Shown: positions 37,089 through 45,911 of the stretch, piece after piece
Numbering within the stretch: the first letter of the stretch is position 1
Layout of the letters: each line of letters starts with the position of its first letter
NCBI RefSeq assembly: GCF_025847275.1
Contig: NZ_JAOZEV010000002.1
Location: forward strand, 186,001-250,000
Length of the DNA stretch: 64,000 bases
Reading direction: 5' to 3'
From: Flavobacterium frigoritolerans
GTDB lineage: Bacteria > Bacteroidota > Bacteroidia > Flavobacteriales > Flavobacteriaceae
The notes under the pieces: model-generated
The model's input: the letters and a program-made list of their open reading frames with translations, nothing else
Database searches by the model: none
What the model was told of the DNA's origin: nothing
Translations under genes and position numbers: made by a program

Positions 37089-37139
37089 TTTCAGTTTTCA
37101 GTCGCAGTTTATACTCAAAACTGCGACTGAAAACTGAAA
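37089..37139. repeat. Perfect 22-bp inverted repeat between convergent genes
   Basis: Arms 37089-37110 and 37118-37139 are fully complementary; the loop is 7 bases. The core is CAGTTTTCAGTCGCAGTTT. It begins one base after the purE stop and ends at the base before the stop of the minus-strand gene, so it fills the whole gap. It probably works as a bidirectional terminator and is the best copy of a repeat family seen also at 32000, 36543 and 53510. Confidence 0.9.
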
Positions 37140-37811
37140 TCATGCTTCATCTTCAATTTCCTCCAGAACAGATTCAAATTCATATTCAGTTATGTCTTCT
37201 TTATTTATCCAATTCTCTGAAGTAACCAAGCTGTAATTTATATCATCATTTGTTATCAATTCCCAAACAATACCTTGAGCTTCTGGAAACGGAATATTTT
37301 GAGACATTTGATCTTCAAACAATCTTTTTATAAGATTTCTGTCCGACAAGCCATTATTTAATAATTTTAGTACGTTTTCGGCTGTCAATTTTTGTACTGC
37401 ACCATCAGTTGGTGTCATCGAAAAATGAACAACCGAAGCTTTTGCATTTGGAAATTTTCCGTTATATGCTTTAAAAAGTAATTGATTGACATGAAATAAA
37501 GTTCCTTGCATATCTATTTCGGGATATTCCTCACAAACCTTATCAATTAACATATTGTGCGCTATTTGCTCAATTTGCCCTTCATTTAATTTATCTCCCA
37601 ATTTGTATTTTAATACTATCTCAGCAGCTTCATTAGGCTCATAATCTGAAATAGCCATTTCTAATAATTCTGGCAAATTCTTTTTCTCGGCTGTTGCTCC
37701 ATCAGGATAGTTAAATCTTTCTAATAACTGAATAAGGTCTTCATCTGACCAATATCCTTCTACTTCGTTTACAGTATCAATACGTTTTATTATAATTTGG
37801 TAGTTCATCAT
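37140..37811 (-). CDS. Uncharacterised acidic cytosolic protein
   Basis: 223 residues (a second Met follows the first). No signal peptide or membrane segment. It is rich in Glu, Asp and Asn and looks mainly alpha-helical: WSDEDLIQLLERFNYPDGA, EMAISDYEPNEAAEIVLKYK, VLKLLNNGLSDRNLIKRLFE. The last residues are very acidic (EFESVLEEIEDEA). I do not recognise a family; it looks like a conserved hypothetical protein of Flavobacteriaceae. Single gene. Confidence 0.65.
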   Translation of the reverse strand: MMNYQIIIKRIDTVNEVEGYWSDEDLIQLLERFNYPDGATAEKKNLPELLEMAISDYEPNEAAEIVLKYKLGDKLNEGQIEQIAHNMLIDKVCEEYPEIDMQGTLFHVNQLLFKAYNGKFPNAKASVVHFSMTPTDGAVQKLTAENVLKLLNNGLSDRNLIKRLFEDQMSQNIPFPEAQGIVWELITNDDINYSLVTSENWINKEDITEYEFESVLEEIEDEA

Positions 37812-37976
37812 TTTTATTTACAATTGTTTATAATAAGAATTTTATAATCCTTCTATTTTTACAATTTAAGATTTTTAAACCGGCTGCAGCAATAAATAAC
37901 ATATCTATAACACAATTTAAGAGGATTTTATGCTGAGAATCAAGCTTGTTTAGGTCGCTAGATTTTCATAAATTGC

Positions 37977-37984
37977 TATCTTTG
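37977..37984 (+). promoter_or_regulatory. -7 box of the M3 peptidase gene
   Basis: TATCTTTG fits TAnnTTTG, 45 bases before the ATG at 38030. No TTG lies at the expected -33 spacing. Confidence 0.5.
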
Positions 37985-38029
37985 GAATTCAAAAATATCG
38001 ACTTCAATTAATAAAATAATTACATCATA

Positions 38030-40057
38030 ATGAACGTTTTACTTTCAAAATTTACAACCAAACATAATACAGCACCTTTTTCGCAAATTAAAATCGAAGA
38101 CTACGTTCCTGCATTTCAGGAAGGAATTGCTTTGGCAAAAGCCGAAATTGATGCAATTGTAAACAATCCCGAAACACCAAATTTTGAAAATACTGTTGTA
38201 GCAATGGATTTTTCAGGGGATATTTTAGATCGCCTTTCGAGTGTTTTTTTCAACTTAAATTCTGCTGAAACGAATGACGAAATGCAAAAAATCGCTCAGG
38301 AAGTTTCTCCATTACTATCTGAATTTGGAAATGACATTACATTAAACGCTGCTTTATTTGCAAAAATAAAAGCCGTTTACGACCAAAAAGAGCGTTTAAA
38401 TCTTAATCCGGAACAAACAACTCTTCTTGACAAAAAATATAAAAGTTTTTCAAGAAACGGGGCTAATCTTCCAGAAGATAAAAAAGATAAACTTCGTGAA
38501 ATCGACAAAGAATTATCAAAATTAAGTTTGCAATTTGGCGAGAATGTTTTAGCCGAAACTAATGCTTTCGAATTACATCTTATTGATGAAAAAGATTTAG
38601 CCGGATTACCCGAAGGAACTATCGAAGCAGCTCGTTCATTGGCTAAAAGCCAAGAAAAAGAAGGATGGATTTTTACTTTAGACCATCCAAGCTATGTTCC
38701 GTTTATGACCTATGCTGACAATCGTGAATTGCGTAAAAAATTAGCAATCGCTTTTGGAGCAAAAGCATTTCAGAACAATGAATTTGACAATCAGGAAATT
38801 GTACTTAAAATCGTGAAATTACGTTTTGAAAGAGCCAATTTATTAGGATATAAAACTCACGCTCATTTTGTTCTAGAGGAGCGCATGGCCGAAAACCCTG
38901 AGAAAGTATTTTCTTTCTCGAATGATTTATTGGCAAAAGCAAAACCTGCTGCCAAAAAAGAATTTGCTCAACTTACTGCTTTCGCAAAAGAATTAGACGG
39001 AATAGAACAATTAGAAAAATGGGATGGTGCTTATTATTCAGAAAAATTAAAGCAACAACTTTTTAATCTGGATGATGAAAAATTAAAGCCTTATTTTCAA
39101 TTAGAGAAAGTACTTAACGGTGCTTTTACAATTGCAGGAAAACTATACGGACTTACTTTTACTGAAGTATTTGACATTGATAAATACCATGAAGAAGTGA
39201 TGACTTACGAAGTTACGAATGATAAAAATGAATTAGTTTCTATTTTCTATGCTGATTTTTTCCCAAGAAAAGGAAAGAGAAATGGTGCTTGGATGACATC
39301 ATTTAAATCGCAATATAGAAAAGATGGAACAAACGAAAGACCACACATTTCGAACGTATGCAACTTTACAAAACCAACTGAAACAAAACCGTCATTACTA
39401 ACTTTTAATGAAGTAACAACGTTGTTTCACGAATTTGGTCATGGCTTACACGGAATGTTAGCCGATACAACTTACCCAAGTTTATCTGGAACATCCGTTT
39501 ATTGGGATTTTGTAGAATTACCAAGTCAGATTATGGAAAACTGGTGTTATGAGCCTGAAGCTCTAGCATTGTTTGCAAACCATTACGAAACTGGCGAAAT
39601 CATTCCGATGGAATATGTAAATAAAATCAAAGAAAGTGCTAGTTTCCAAGAAGGCTTAGCAACATTACGTCAATTAAGCTTTGGATTATTAGATATGGCT
39701 TGGCACGGGCAAGACCCAACCGCAATCACTGATTTAAAAACATTCGAAACCGAACAATTTAAAGACACCCAATTATATCCAGACGTGAAAGAAAATGCTA
39801 TGAGTACTGCTTTCTCACACATTTTTCAAGGAGGATATTCTTCTGGATATTACAGCTACAAATGGGCTGAAGTCCTAGATGCTGACGCATTTGAATACTT
39901 TCAGGAAAAAGGAATTTTCAATAAAGAGGTTGCAACTAAGTTTAAAGACAATGTACTTTCAAAAGGAGGAACAGAGCATCCTATGATTTTATACAAACGT
40001 TTTAGAGGTCAAGAACCAAAACCTGAAGCTTTATTAAAAAGAGCAGGATTGATTTAA
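38030..40057 (+). CDS. M3-family metallopeptidase (oligopeptidase A / dipeptidyl carboxypeptidase type)
   Basis: 675 residues, no signal peptide. The zinc site is HEFGH (His467-Glu468, His471) within TLFHEFGHGLHGML. The C-terminal SHIFQGGYSSGYYSYKWAEV is typical of the OpdA/Dcp branch. The enzyme degrades peptides up to roughly 20 residues in the cytosol. It is a single gene after the purE region, ending at a terminator. Confidence 0.92.
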   Translation: MNVLLSKFTTKHNTAPFSQIKIEDYVPAFQEGIALAKAEIDAIVNNPETPNFENTVVAMDFSGDILDRLSSVFFNLNSAETNDEMQKIAQEVSPLLSEFGNDITLNAALFAKIKAVYDQKERLNLNPEQTTLLDKKYKSFSRNGANLPEDKKDKLREIDKELSKLSLQFGENVLAETNAFELHLIDEKDLAGLPEGTIEAARSLAKSQEKEGWIFTLDHPSYVPFMTYADNRELRKKLAIAFGAKAFQNNEFDNQEIVLKIVKLRFERANLLGYKTHAHFVLEERMAENPEKVFSFSNDLLAKAKPAAKKEFAQLTAFAKELDGIEQLEKWDGAYYSEKLKQQLFNLDDEKLKPYFQLEKVLNGAFTIAGKLYGLTFTEVFDIDKYHEEVMTYEVTNDKNELVSIFYADFFPRKGKRNGAWMTSFKSQYRKDGTNERPHISNVCNFTKPTETKPSLLTFNEVTTLFHEFGHGLHGMLADTTYPSLSGTSVYWDFVELPSQIMENWCYEPEALALFANHYETGEIIPMEYVNKIKESASFQEGLATLRQLSFGLLDMAWHGQDPTAITDLKTFETEQFKDTQLYPDVKENAMSTAFSHIFQGGYSSGYYSYKWAEVLDADAFEYFQEKGIFNKEVATKFKDNVLSKGGTEHPMILYKRFRGQEPKPEALLKRAGLI

Positions 40058-40077
40058 ACTGAATACCCTATAAAAGC

Positions 40078-40106
40078 AAAAAGCCAGTACTTATACTGGC
40101 TTTTTA
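40078..40106 (+). terminator. Terminator between the M3 peptidase and the CXXCH lipoprotein gene
   Basis: 9-bp stem AAGCCAGTA/TACTGGCTT (40081-40089, 40094-40102), 4-base loop, T-run on the plus strand and A-run upstream. It may serve both convergent genes. Confidence 0.85.
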
Positions 40107-40119
40107 TTTTAGTAAGCTT

Positions 40120-41934
40120 TTATTTAGGCAATATTTTTTTACTGTATGGAGGTAATGAAATTATTGAACCAAACACATGACTCAATCCATTTGGATTTAG
40201 TGTATAGCCATGGCAATAAAAACAAGATCTGGAATCACCTGCATTACTTGCTGAACTTGGAGATTGAAAATAGGTCTCCATAGTAGTATTTGCTAATTGC
40301 CCTGTCCCAATTGCATCTCCTTTATGAATAGAATCTGTTGCTGATCCATATGGATAAGATTTACCATTTGGCACCGAACCACCAAATGTCCATGTAGCAC
40401 CTATTAATAAATAATTTCTCCTAATATCTTTTACATCAAGCATTTTTCGTACTACATTATTAATAGAAATAATTTCACTATTAGAATCTGCCGGAGTTTT
40501 ATCCTCTCCATTTGGAACTGTATTTGATGCCACTCCCCAAGCCATAATTCTTCTAGCTGTGGGGCTATTAACCGCAGGATTCTTAATATTAATTATATTA
40601 GAATTAGTTGTATCAACAGTCATATTCTGGATATTTTGCGCTCCTACAGTATCATTTGCATTAGCATTAAAAAGCCATCCTGTACCAGTATCTGCTTTTA
40701 CCTGTTTTATTTTATCATTTACATCTCTGTAGGCATAAGCAGCATTAGGTGAATTTTTTTCATGTTCAAAAGTAGCCCAAATCATTTCAGGATGCCCAGC
40801 TACACTTCCTACAACGTGCATTCCTACCAGAGCTAATGTTGTAGTTGTTTGCCCATTTATAACCCATTTATTCGGATTAGATTTATCATAAGTTGGAATC
40901 TTTGCTTGGATAGTAATATAACTAGCTGCATTAGGCAAATCTTTAACTTCAATCCATGACGTTTTTAATTCCATTGCCAAAGCATCTGGATCTGGAGGAG
41001 TAGCCCAGCCTTTGGTTTTTGCATAAGCCAGAATACTATCTCTCGCACTAGCAGTTGTTGGAAATTGATTGCCTTTTAATTTTCCTTCATTAACTCCTGT
41101 TAAAAAATAAGCATACACATCATTAACCATTGTGATATAATATACTAATGACTTATTTTCTCCCATTAAGGCACCATGAGATCCTGCCTGTCCTTGTTCT
41201 GTTTGGACTTCTTCTCCTTTAGAATTTAAGAAGACTGATTTTTTCCCCACTTTAAATTCTTGTAAAACATTCGCTGGATCTACTTTACTTTCAATAACTG
41301 GTTTTGCATTTTTAATAACTTTTCCTTTAATATCTATAAACGAAAGCAATCCTTTAGTATCTGTTGTAATACGACTTACTTGTACTAATTTATTACTTTC
41401 ATCCTTAACCTTTTCATTACTTTTCGGAGGTTCTACCTCGAATATCCTTCCTGATTTATCTCTTACAAGTGGCAAACGGTTTGGCCCATTTTGGTTAATA
41501 TTTCCTACTGCACTAAGTATTTCATTTGGATTATGCTGCGTCATAGTTCGTTTTCCTTTAGCATCTGGAGGTGACACATTATAAAATACCGCAGATTCTA
41601 AAACTGTACCTTTTCCGCTATATGTCCCTGAAGCTGGAGACGTAATCCATAAGAACATCTGCTCCGACCATTTATAGAAATCGCAATTATTATTATGAGG
41701 AAACGTAACACTATTTGCTGGCATTACTAATCCATTTTCTGACACTTTTCCTGTCTTAAACCAAGAATTAAATTCTGACTCAGAAACTGTACAGGATTGT
41801 TTTACATCTTGTGGTAAATATTCACCATCACTAGAAACTGATGCCGCTAATTCCTTCTTTTTATTACATCCTACAAATAGGACTATTGCTACAGTAAACA
41901 ATACTGCCGCAATTTTAATGGCTGTTTTTTTCAT
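40120..41934 (-). CDS. Large lipoprotein with one CXXCH haem-c motif
   Basis: 604 residues. The lipobox is FVGC (Cys about residue 23). The only haem-c motif is CFYCH at residues 571-575, 29 residues from the end. The rest does not look like a normal cytochrome; it has conserved-looking blocks such as DFYKWSEQMFLWITSP, TSWIEVKD, LVGMHVVGSVAGHPEMIWAT-FEH and IMAWGVASNT. A surface or periplasmic redox protein is likely; no partner oxidase is adjacent. I do not recognise a named family. Confidence 0.65.
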   Translation of the reverse strand: MKKTAIKIAAVLFTVAIVLFVGCNKKKELAASVSSDGEYLPQDVKQSCTVSESEFNSWFKTGKVSENGLVMPANSVTFPHNNNCDFYKWSEQMFLWITSPASGTYSGKGTVLESAVFYNVSPPDAKGKRTMTQHNPNEILSAVGNINQNGPNRLPLVRDKSGRIFEVEPPKSNEKVKDESNKLVQVSRITTDTKGLLSFIDIKGKVIKNAKPVIESKVDPANVLQEFKVGKKSVFLNSKGEEVQTEQGQAGSHGALMGENKSLVYYITMVNDVYAYFLTGVNEGKLKGNQFPTTASARDSILAYAKTKGWATPPDPDALAMELKTSWIEVKDLPNAASYITIQAKIPTYDKSNPNKWVINGQTTTTLALVGMHVVGSVAGHPEMIWATFEHEKNSPNAAYAYRDVNDKIKQVKADTGTGWLFNANANDTVGAQNIQNMTVDTTNSNIINIKNPAVNSPTARRIMAWGVASNTVPNGEDKTPADSNSEIISINNVVRKMLDVKDIRRNYLLIGATWTFGGSVPNGKSYPYGSATDSIHKGDAIGTGQLANTTMETYFQSPSSASNAGDSRSCFYCHGYTLNPNGLSHVFGSIISLPPYSKKILPK

Positions 41935-42522
41935 TTTCTTTATTTTTTAAATTGGTTGATTTTTTTTGCAAACGCATTCTGTCTTTATACGATAGATTTT
42001 CTAACATTTAATTTTGCAGTGGGCATAGGTATAATTTAGTTCCTCTATTGCGCAACAGTAACTTCTAGTTTCAAGGATAGAATCTTTCATAGCCTATCGT
42101 TTTAAATAATTCTCGATTAATTAGACAAAAGACTAACTGTTACTGAGTTTTTAAGCCGCAATGTAGCTTGTTTGCTATGTAAAAAAGTTTCATTAAAATT
42201 AGGCAACCTCCTATTATTATATCCTAAGGTTTCTATTTGTAAATTCTCTTTTTTACGTTTAAGAAGATTCGAATCAATACATAAATTTGAATGATTGCCA
42301 AGACTCTGATAAGTCCATATACCAGGATCTAAATTTGGGGGAATGTGTAACATATTTAATTATTTAACAGGTTAAGTAGTAAAGAATTTTGGGGGATTAT
42401 TATCTCTTAATTAAAACCATTCAGTTATTCAATAATAAAGGAACAATAATCCAACAAACTAAGACAACGTATAAATACCTGATTTTCAAATTAAAATAAT
42501 TTCATTTAACATTTCTCAAAAT

Positions 42523-42546
42523 AACTTTCATTTATTTTTGAAAGTT
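42523..42546. promoter_or_regulatory. Operator palindrome 1, upstream of the GbsR-type regulator
   Basis: AACTTTCA-N8-TGAAAGTT, a perfect 24-bp dyad with T-rich spacer. It covers the -33 TTG (42538-42540) of the regulator's promoter, so binding would block transcription. An identical dyad with the same 8-base spacer lies before the next gene. Confidence 0.8.
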
Positions 42547-42568
42547 TAAAAACTTTTACTTACATTTG
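42538..42568 (+). promoter_or_regulatory. Promoter of the GbsR-type regulator, leaderless configuration
   Basis: TTG (42538-42540), 20-base spacer and TACATTTG (42561-42568) match the consensus well. The -7 box ends 4 bases before the ATG at 42573, so the mRNA is probably leaderless. Confidence 0.75.
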
Positions 42569-42572
42569 AACT

Positions 42573-43076
42573 ATGGAATTCAAAGAAGCAAAAAATAAAT
42601 TCGTTCAAACATGGGGAGCTTTAGGTTCACAATGGGGAATTAATAAAACCATGGCACAAATCCATGCTTTATTGATGATTTCTAACGAACCTGTTTCTAT
42701 GGAAGATGTAATGGAAGAGTTGCAAATTTCCCGAGGTAATGCCAGTATGAATTTGAGAGCTTTGATGGATTGGGGAATTGTTTACAAAGAATACAAATCG
42801 GGAGAAAGAAGAGAATTCTTTACAGCTGAAAAAGACTTAGACGAACTTGCTGTAAAAATTGCAAGAGAAAGAAGCAAACGCGAAATTAAACCTGCTCTTA
42901 AAATATTAAAAGAAGTTTCCTCGATTGACTCGAAAGATTCTGCAGAAGAAAAACACTTTGTTGAGCAAACCACCAAGTTGTATGATTTTGTATTAAAAGC
43001 AGATAATATGCTAGATAAAATGACTGAATTTAATGAAAACTGGTTGGGACGTTTGGTTCTGAAAATCATGAAATAA
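42573..43076 (+). CDS. GbsR/MarR-family transcriptional regulator
   Basis: 167 residues. A winged helix-turn-helix spans about residues 20-85 (HALLMISNEPVSMEDVMEEL, then the recognition helix QISRGNASMNLRALMDWGIV). A helical dimerisation tail follows. GbsR proteins are ligand-responsive repressors (of glycine-betaine genes in Bacillus). Here no betaine gene is present; the likely targets are itself and the following five genes, because the same palindrome precedes both. The inducer is unknown. Confidence 0.88.
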   Translation: MEFKEAKNKFVQTWGALGSQWGINKTMAQIHALLMISNEPVSMEDVMEELQISRGNASMNLRALMDWGIVYKEYKSGERREFFTAEKDLDELAVKIARERSKREIKPALKILKEVSSIDSKDSAEEKHFVEQTTKLYDFVLKADNMLDKMTEFNENWLGRLVLKIMK

Positions 43077-43103
43077 TACATCAGACTAAAAAAATTTAAT
43101 TAA

Positions 43104-43127
43104 AACTTTCATTTTTTTCTGAAAGTT
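43104..43127. promoter_or_regulatory. Operator palindrome 2, upstream of the DUF2071 gene
   Basis: AACTTTCA-N8-TGAAAGTT again, 17 bases before the ATG at 43145. The position after the regulator's stop codon suggests a second regulated promoter or an internal block. No clean TAnnTTTG box follows it. Confidence 0.8.
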
Positions 43128-43144
43128 TAAAACAATAAATAACT

Positions 43145-44191
43145 ATGACACTATTTGATAAACTACACAAAATCAATAAAGTTTTTTATTTCACAACTCT
43201 TGGGCTTTATCTTTTCATATATTTTGGAATGCTATTCCAAATCATCTTAGGGATTGTACAAATAACAATCGGAGTTATTCTTCTGGTGAAAATGAAAGAA
43301 CTCAGTAAAGAAAAAAAGAAACAAATTTATATCTATTGGATATTAGTTGCGATAGCTGGATTCTTAATCTTAACCTATTCAATGCTTGGAAATGACAAAG
43401 CTAATTTCATTACCCTTTTTTTAATTCCAATGTTAATAGCAACCTATTTCTACTTTCTAACCGCAAATATTAATTCTGATTCATTTCTAACCGCCGAATG
43501 GAAAAATTTAGCATTATTTAATTACGAAGTCGATCCTAAAATACTAGAAAAATATGTTCCTCTAGGAACTGAAATAGATTTATGGAACAACAGATGTTAT
43601 GTGAGTCTTGTCGGTTTTATGTTCGAGAATACAAAAGTATTAGGCATCAAAGTCCCTTTTCATATTGACTTTGAAGAAGTAAATCTTCGTTTTTATGTTA
43701 AACGATTTGAAAATGGAGAATGGAAACGTGGAGTTGTTTTTATTAAAGAAACTGTACCTAAAACTGCTATTACATTTATAGCAAACACTTTATACAATGA
43801 GCATTACCAAACCAATGAAATGATGCATTATGTCTCTGATAATAAAGAAACTAATTCTTTTGTTTATCAATGGAAAAATCACAACAAGTGGAATACAATT
43901 AAAGTAAAAACAGGAAAAGAGGAATTAGAAATAGACTTAAACTCTGAAGCCGAATTCATTACCGAACATTATTTTGGATATACCAAATACAACAAAGACA
44001 CCACTTTCGAATATGAAGTAACCCATCCCAGATGGGAACAACTAGCAATAATTGATTATAAAATAGATGTCGATTTTGAAGATAACTATGGGAAAGATTT
44101 TGCATTCCTGAATGAATCAAAACCAGTTTCGACTTTTTTAGCAATCGGCTCTAAGATTACTGTTGAGAACAAGAAAAAAATAAAATTATGA
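43145..44191 (+). CDS. Membrane protein with C-terminal DUF2071-like domain
   Basis: 348 residues. Residues about 12-110 hold four hydrophobic segments (VFYFTTLGLYLFIYFGMLFQ, YWILVAIAGFLILTYSMLG and others). The C-terminal 230 residues look like DUF2071/YqjF: LALFNYEVDPKILEKYVPLG, CYVSLVGFMFENTKVLGI, VNLRFYVKR, WKRGVVFIKETVPK. That domain is normally soluble, so the fusion to membrane segments is notable. Its stop overlaps the next start by 4 bases (ATGA), showing tight coupling. Function unknown. Confidence 0.78.
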   Translation: MTLFDKLHKINKVFYFTTLGLYLFIYFGMLFQIILGIVQITIGVILLVKMKELSKEKKKQIYIYWILVAIAGFLILTYSMLGNDKANFITLFLIPMLIATYFYFLTANINSDSFLTAEWKNLALFNYEVDPKILEKYVPLGTEIDLWNNRCYVSLVGFMFENTKVLGIKVPFHIDFEEVNLRFYVKRFENGEWKRGVVFIKETVPKTAITFIANTLYNEHYQTNEMMHYVSDNKETNSFVYQWKNHNKWNTIKVKTGKEELEIDLNSEAEFITEHYFGYTKYNKDTTFEYEVTHPRWEQLAIIDYKIDVDFEDNYGKDFAFLNESKPVSTFLAIGSKITVENKKKIKL

Positions 44192-44544
44192 ATGTAAATC
44201 TTAATATTATTGGGTATTTCATTTACTTAATGATTACCATTTTCATTATTGTACGAGTTGGGAAAACTTGCTATAGAAATGGTAACATCTTCGTTTCAGA
44301 GCTTATCCCTAACCACGAAGATTTATGCCAACGAATAAATCAAATGCTGCTTCTGGGGTATTACTTATTGAATATTGGGTATTGCGCAATGACTTTAATT
44401 TCGTGGGAAAAAATAATAGCTATCAATCAGCTCATCGAGGTAATAGCAACCAAAACTGCAATTATCATCTTTATCATTTCAGGATTACATTATATAAACA
44501 TCATCATAATAACTAAATACATTCAGAAATTAATCAATAACTAA
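44188..44544 (+). CDS. Small membrane protein, paralogue A
   Basis: 118 residues, three predicted membrane segments (YFIYLMITIFIIVRVGKTCY, MLLLGYYLLNIGYCAMTLIS, TAIIIFIISGLHYINIIIIT). Shares the layout G.FIYL...VGKT.. NG.IF with the next gene product (YLLN-G pattern), so the two are paralogues. Family not recognised. Overlaps the DUF2071 gene. Confidence 0.7.
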   Translation: MNVNLNIIGYFIYLMITIFIIVRVGKTCYRNGNIFVSELIPNHEDLCQRINQMLLLGYYLLNIGYCAMTLISWEKIIAINQLIEVIATKTAIIIFIISGLHYINIIIITKYIQKLINN

Positions 44545-44557
44545 TAAATCAAACATC

Positions 44558-44929
44558 ATGGAAACTACAAAAATTTTAGTCGGTTATGCAATCTATTTAC
44601 CAATAGCACTTTTCCTAACGTATTATGTTTCTAAAACTTTATTCGCAAACGGAAAAATATACATGCTGGACATCTTTAGAGGAAGAGAAGAAATTGCCGA
44701 TGCAACCAACAAACTTTTCGAAACAGGATTTTACCTTCTTAATCTTGGCTTTGCATTAATGATATTAAGAATAAGCGAAGACATTAATAATTATCAAATT
44801 TTAATTGAAGCTTTGAGTTATAAAATAGGAAGTTTTTCTATTTACTTAGGATTAATGTTATTCCTTAATTTGTATTTCTTCTTTAGAGGAAAAAGAAAAG
44901 TAAGTGAAAGAAATAATGCAATTGCATAA
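44558..44929 (+). CDS. Small membrane protein, paralogue B
   Basis: 123 residues. Same architecture as the preceding gene: GYAIYLPIALFLTYYVSKTL, NGKIYMLDIFRGREEIADAT, GFYLLNLGFALMILRISEDI and a third segment near residue 100, then a basic tail. The tandem pair probably arose by duplication and may form a membrane hetero-oligomer. Function unknown. Confidence 0.7.
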   Translation: METTKILVGYAIYLPIALFLTYYVSKTLFANGKIYMLDIFRGREEIADATNKLFETGFYLLNLGFALMILRISEDINNYQILIEALSYKIGSFSIYLGLMLFLNLYFFFRGKRKVSERNNAIA

Positions 44930-44969
44930 ACTCCGATTCTAAACTAATTTTAAGATTTAAAAAAATATC

Positions 44970-45881
44970 ATGCAAAACAAACTCGTAATCGCAGCCGGAA
45001 CAGGATTTTTAGGTCAGGTATTAGTCAATCATTTCAAAGATAAATTTGAAAAAATCATTATTCTCACTCGAGGACAGTCTAAAACAATTGACTCCATTAA
45101 ATACGTTAATTGGGATGCAAAAACTTTTTCTGGCTGGGAAAACGAATTGGAAAATGCAACAGTTTTAATAAATCTGGCAGGGAAATCTGTAGATTGCCGC
45201 TATAGCAAAGAAAACAAAAGAGAAATTTTATTATCTCGAATTGAAAGCACCAAGATTTTAAACAAAGCTGTATTAAATTGTGTAAATCCGCCTAAACATT
45301 GGCTGAATTCATCAACAGCTACAATTTATCGCTTTTCGTTGGATAAAGAAATGGATGAAGTTAAAGGAGAAATTGGAAATGACTTTTCTATTAACGTCGC
45401 TTTATCTTGGGAAAAAGCATTCTTTAAAACCGAAACTCCTAATACACTAAAAACCGCTTTAAGAACTTCGATAGTTTTAGGAAAGAAAGGAGGCGCTTTT
45501 ATTCCTCTAAAAACCTTAGCCAAAATTGGTTTCGGAGGAAAACAAGGAAAAGGAAATCAATTTATTAGTTGGATTCACGAAGATGATTTTGCGAATGCAA
45601 TAGAATTCATACTTCAAAAAGAAATGATTGGAGTTGTTAATGTTGTTTCTCCTAAACCCATCCGTAATGCCGACTTTATGAAGAAACTTCAAAAAGCAGT
45701 TGGTTTCCCTTTAGGAATTCCGATAAATGCTTTTCTGCTTAAAATTGGAGCTTTCTTTATTCGAACAGAACCCGAATTGGTTTTAAAAAGTCGAAATGTA
45801 ATTCCGAAAAAGCTTTTAGAAAATGGATTTAAATTTAAGTTTGATGATGTAGAGAATGCTTTCAAAAATTTATTGAAGTAA
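44970..45881 (+). CDS. TIGR01777-family epimerase / SDR-like oxidoreductase
   Basis: 303 residues. An N-terminal Rossmann loop (VIAAGTGFLGQVLVNHF), LINLAGKSVDCRY, LNSSTATIY, then the C-terminal DUF1731 part (GIPINAFLLKIGAFFIRTEP and the end NGFKFKFDDVENAFKNLL). The usual YxxxK of SDRs is not obvious; the family often lacks it. These proteins commonly occur beside SRPBCC proteins, as here. Substrate unknown. Confidence 0.85.
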   Translation: MQNKLVIAAGTGFLGQVLVNHFKDKFEKIIILTRGQSKTIDSIKYVNWDAKTFSGWENELENATVLINLAGKSVDCRYSKENKREILLSRIESTKILNKAVLNCVNPPKHWLNSSTATIYRFSLDKEMDEVKGEIGNDFSINVALSWEKAFFKTETPNTLKTALRTSIVLGKKGGAFIPLKTLAKIGFGGKQGKGNQFISWIHEDDFANAIEFILQKEMIGVVNVVSPKPIRNADFMKKLQKAVGFPLGIPINAFLLKIGAFFIRTEPELVLKSRNVIPKKLLENGFKFKFDDVENAFKNLLK

Positions 45882-45911
45882 AATCTTTAACAAAGATAAC
45901 GCCTATTAATT

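Larger units (their letters stand above)
41935..42572. other. Long intergenic region between the CXXCH lipoprotein and the GbsR-type regulator
   Basis: About 640 bases between divergent genes. A 78-codon frame (42117-42353, minus) is present, but I cannot support it as a gene. The right end holds the operator and promoter of the regulator. The remainder is AT-rich and shows no RNA or strong hairpin that I can see. Confidence 0.45.

Noticed and set aside
42117..42353. 78-codon frame on the minus strand between the CXXCH lipoprotein and the regulator
   Set aside because: No recognisable family, no clear promoter, and such lengths occur by chance. I could not support it as a gene.
44325..44516. 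63-codon frame inside the first small membrane protein gene
   Set aside because: It overlaps a convincing membrane-protein frame and has no membrane or domain character of its own.
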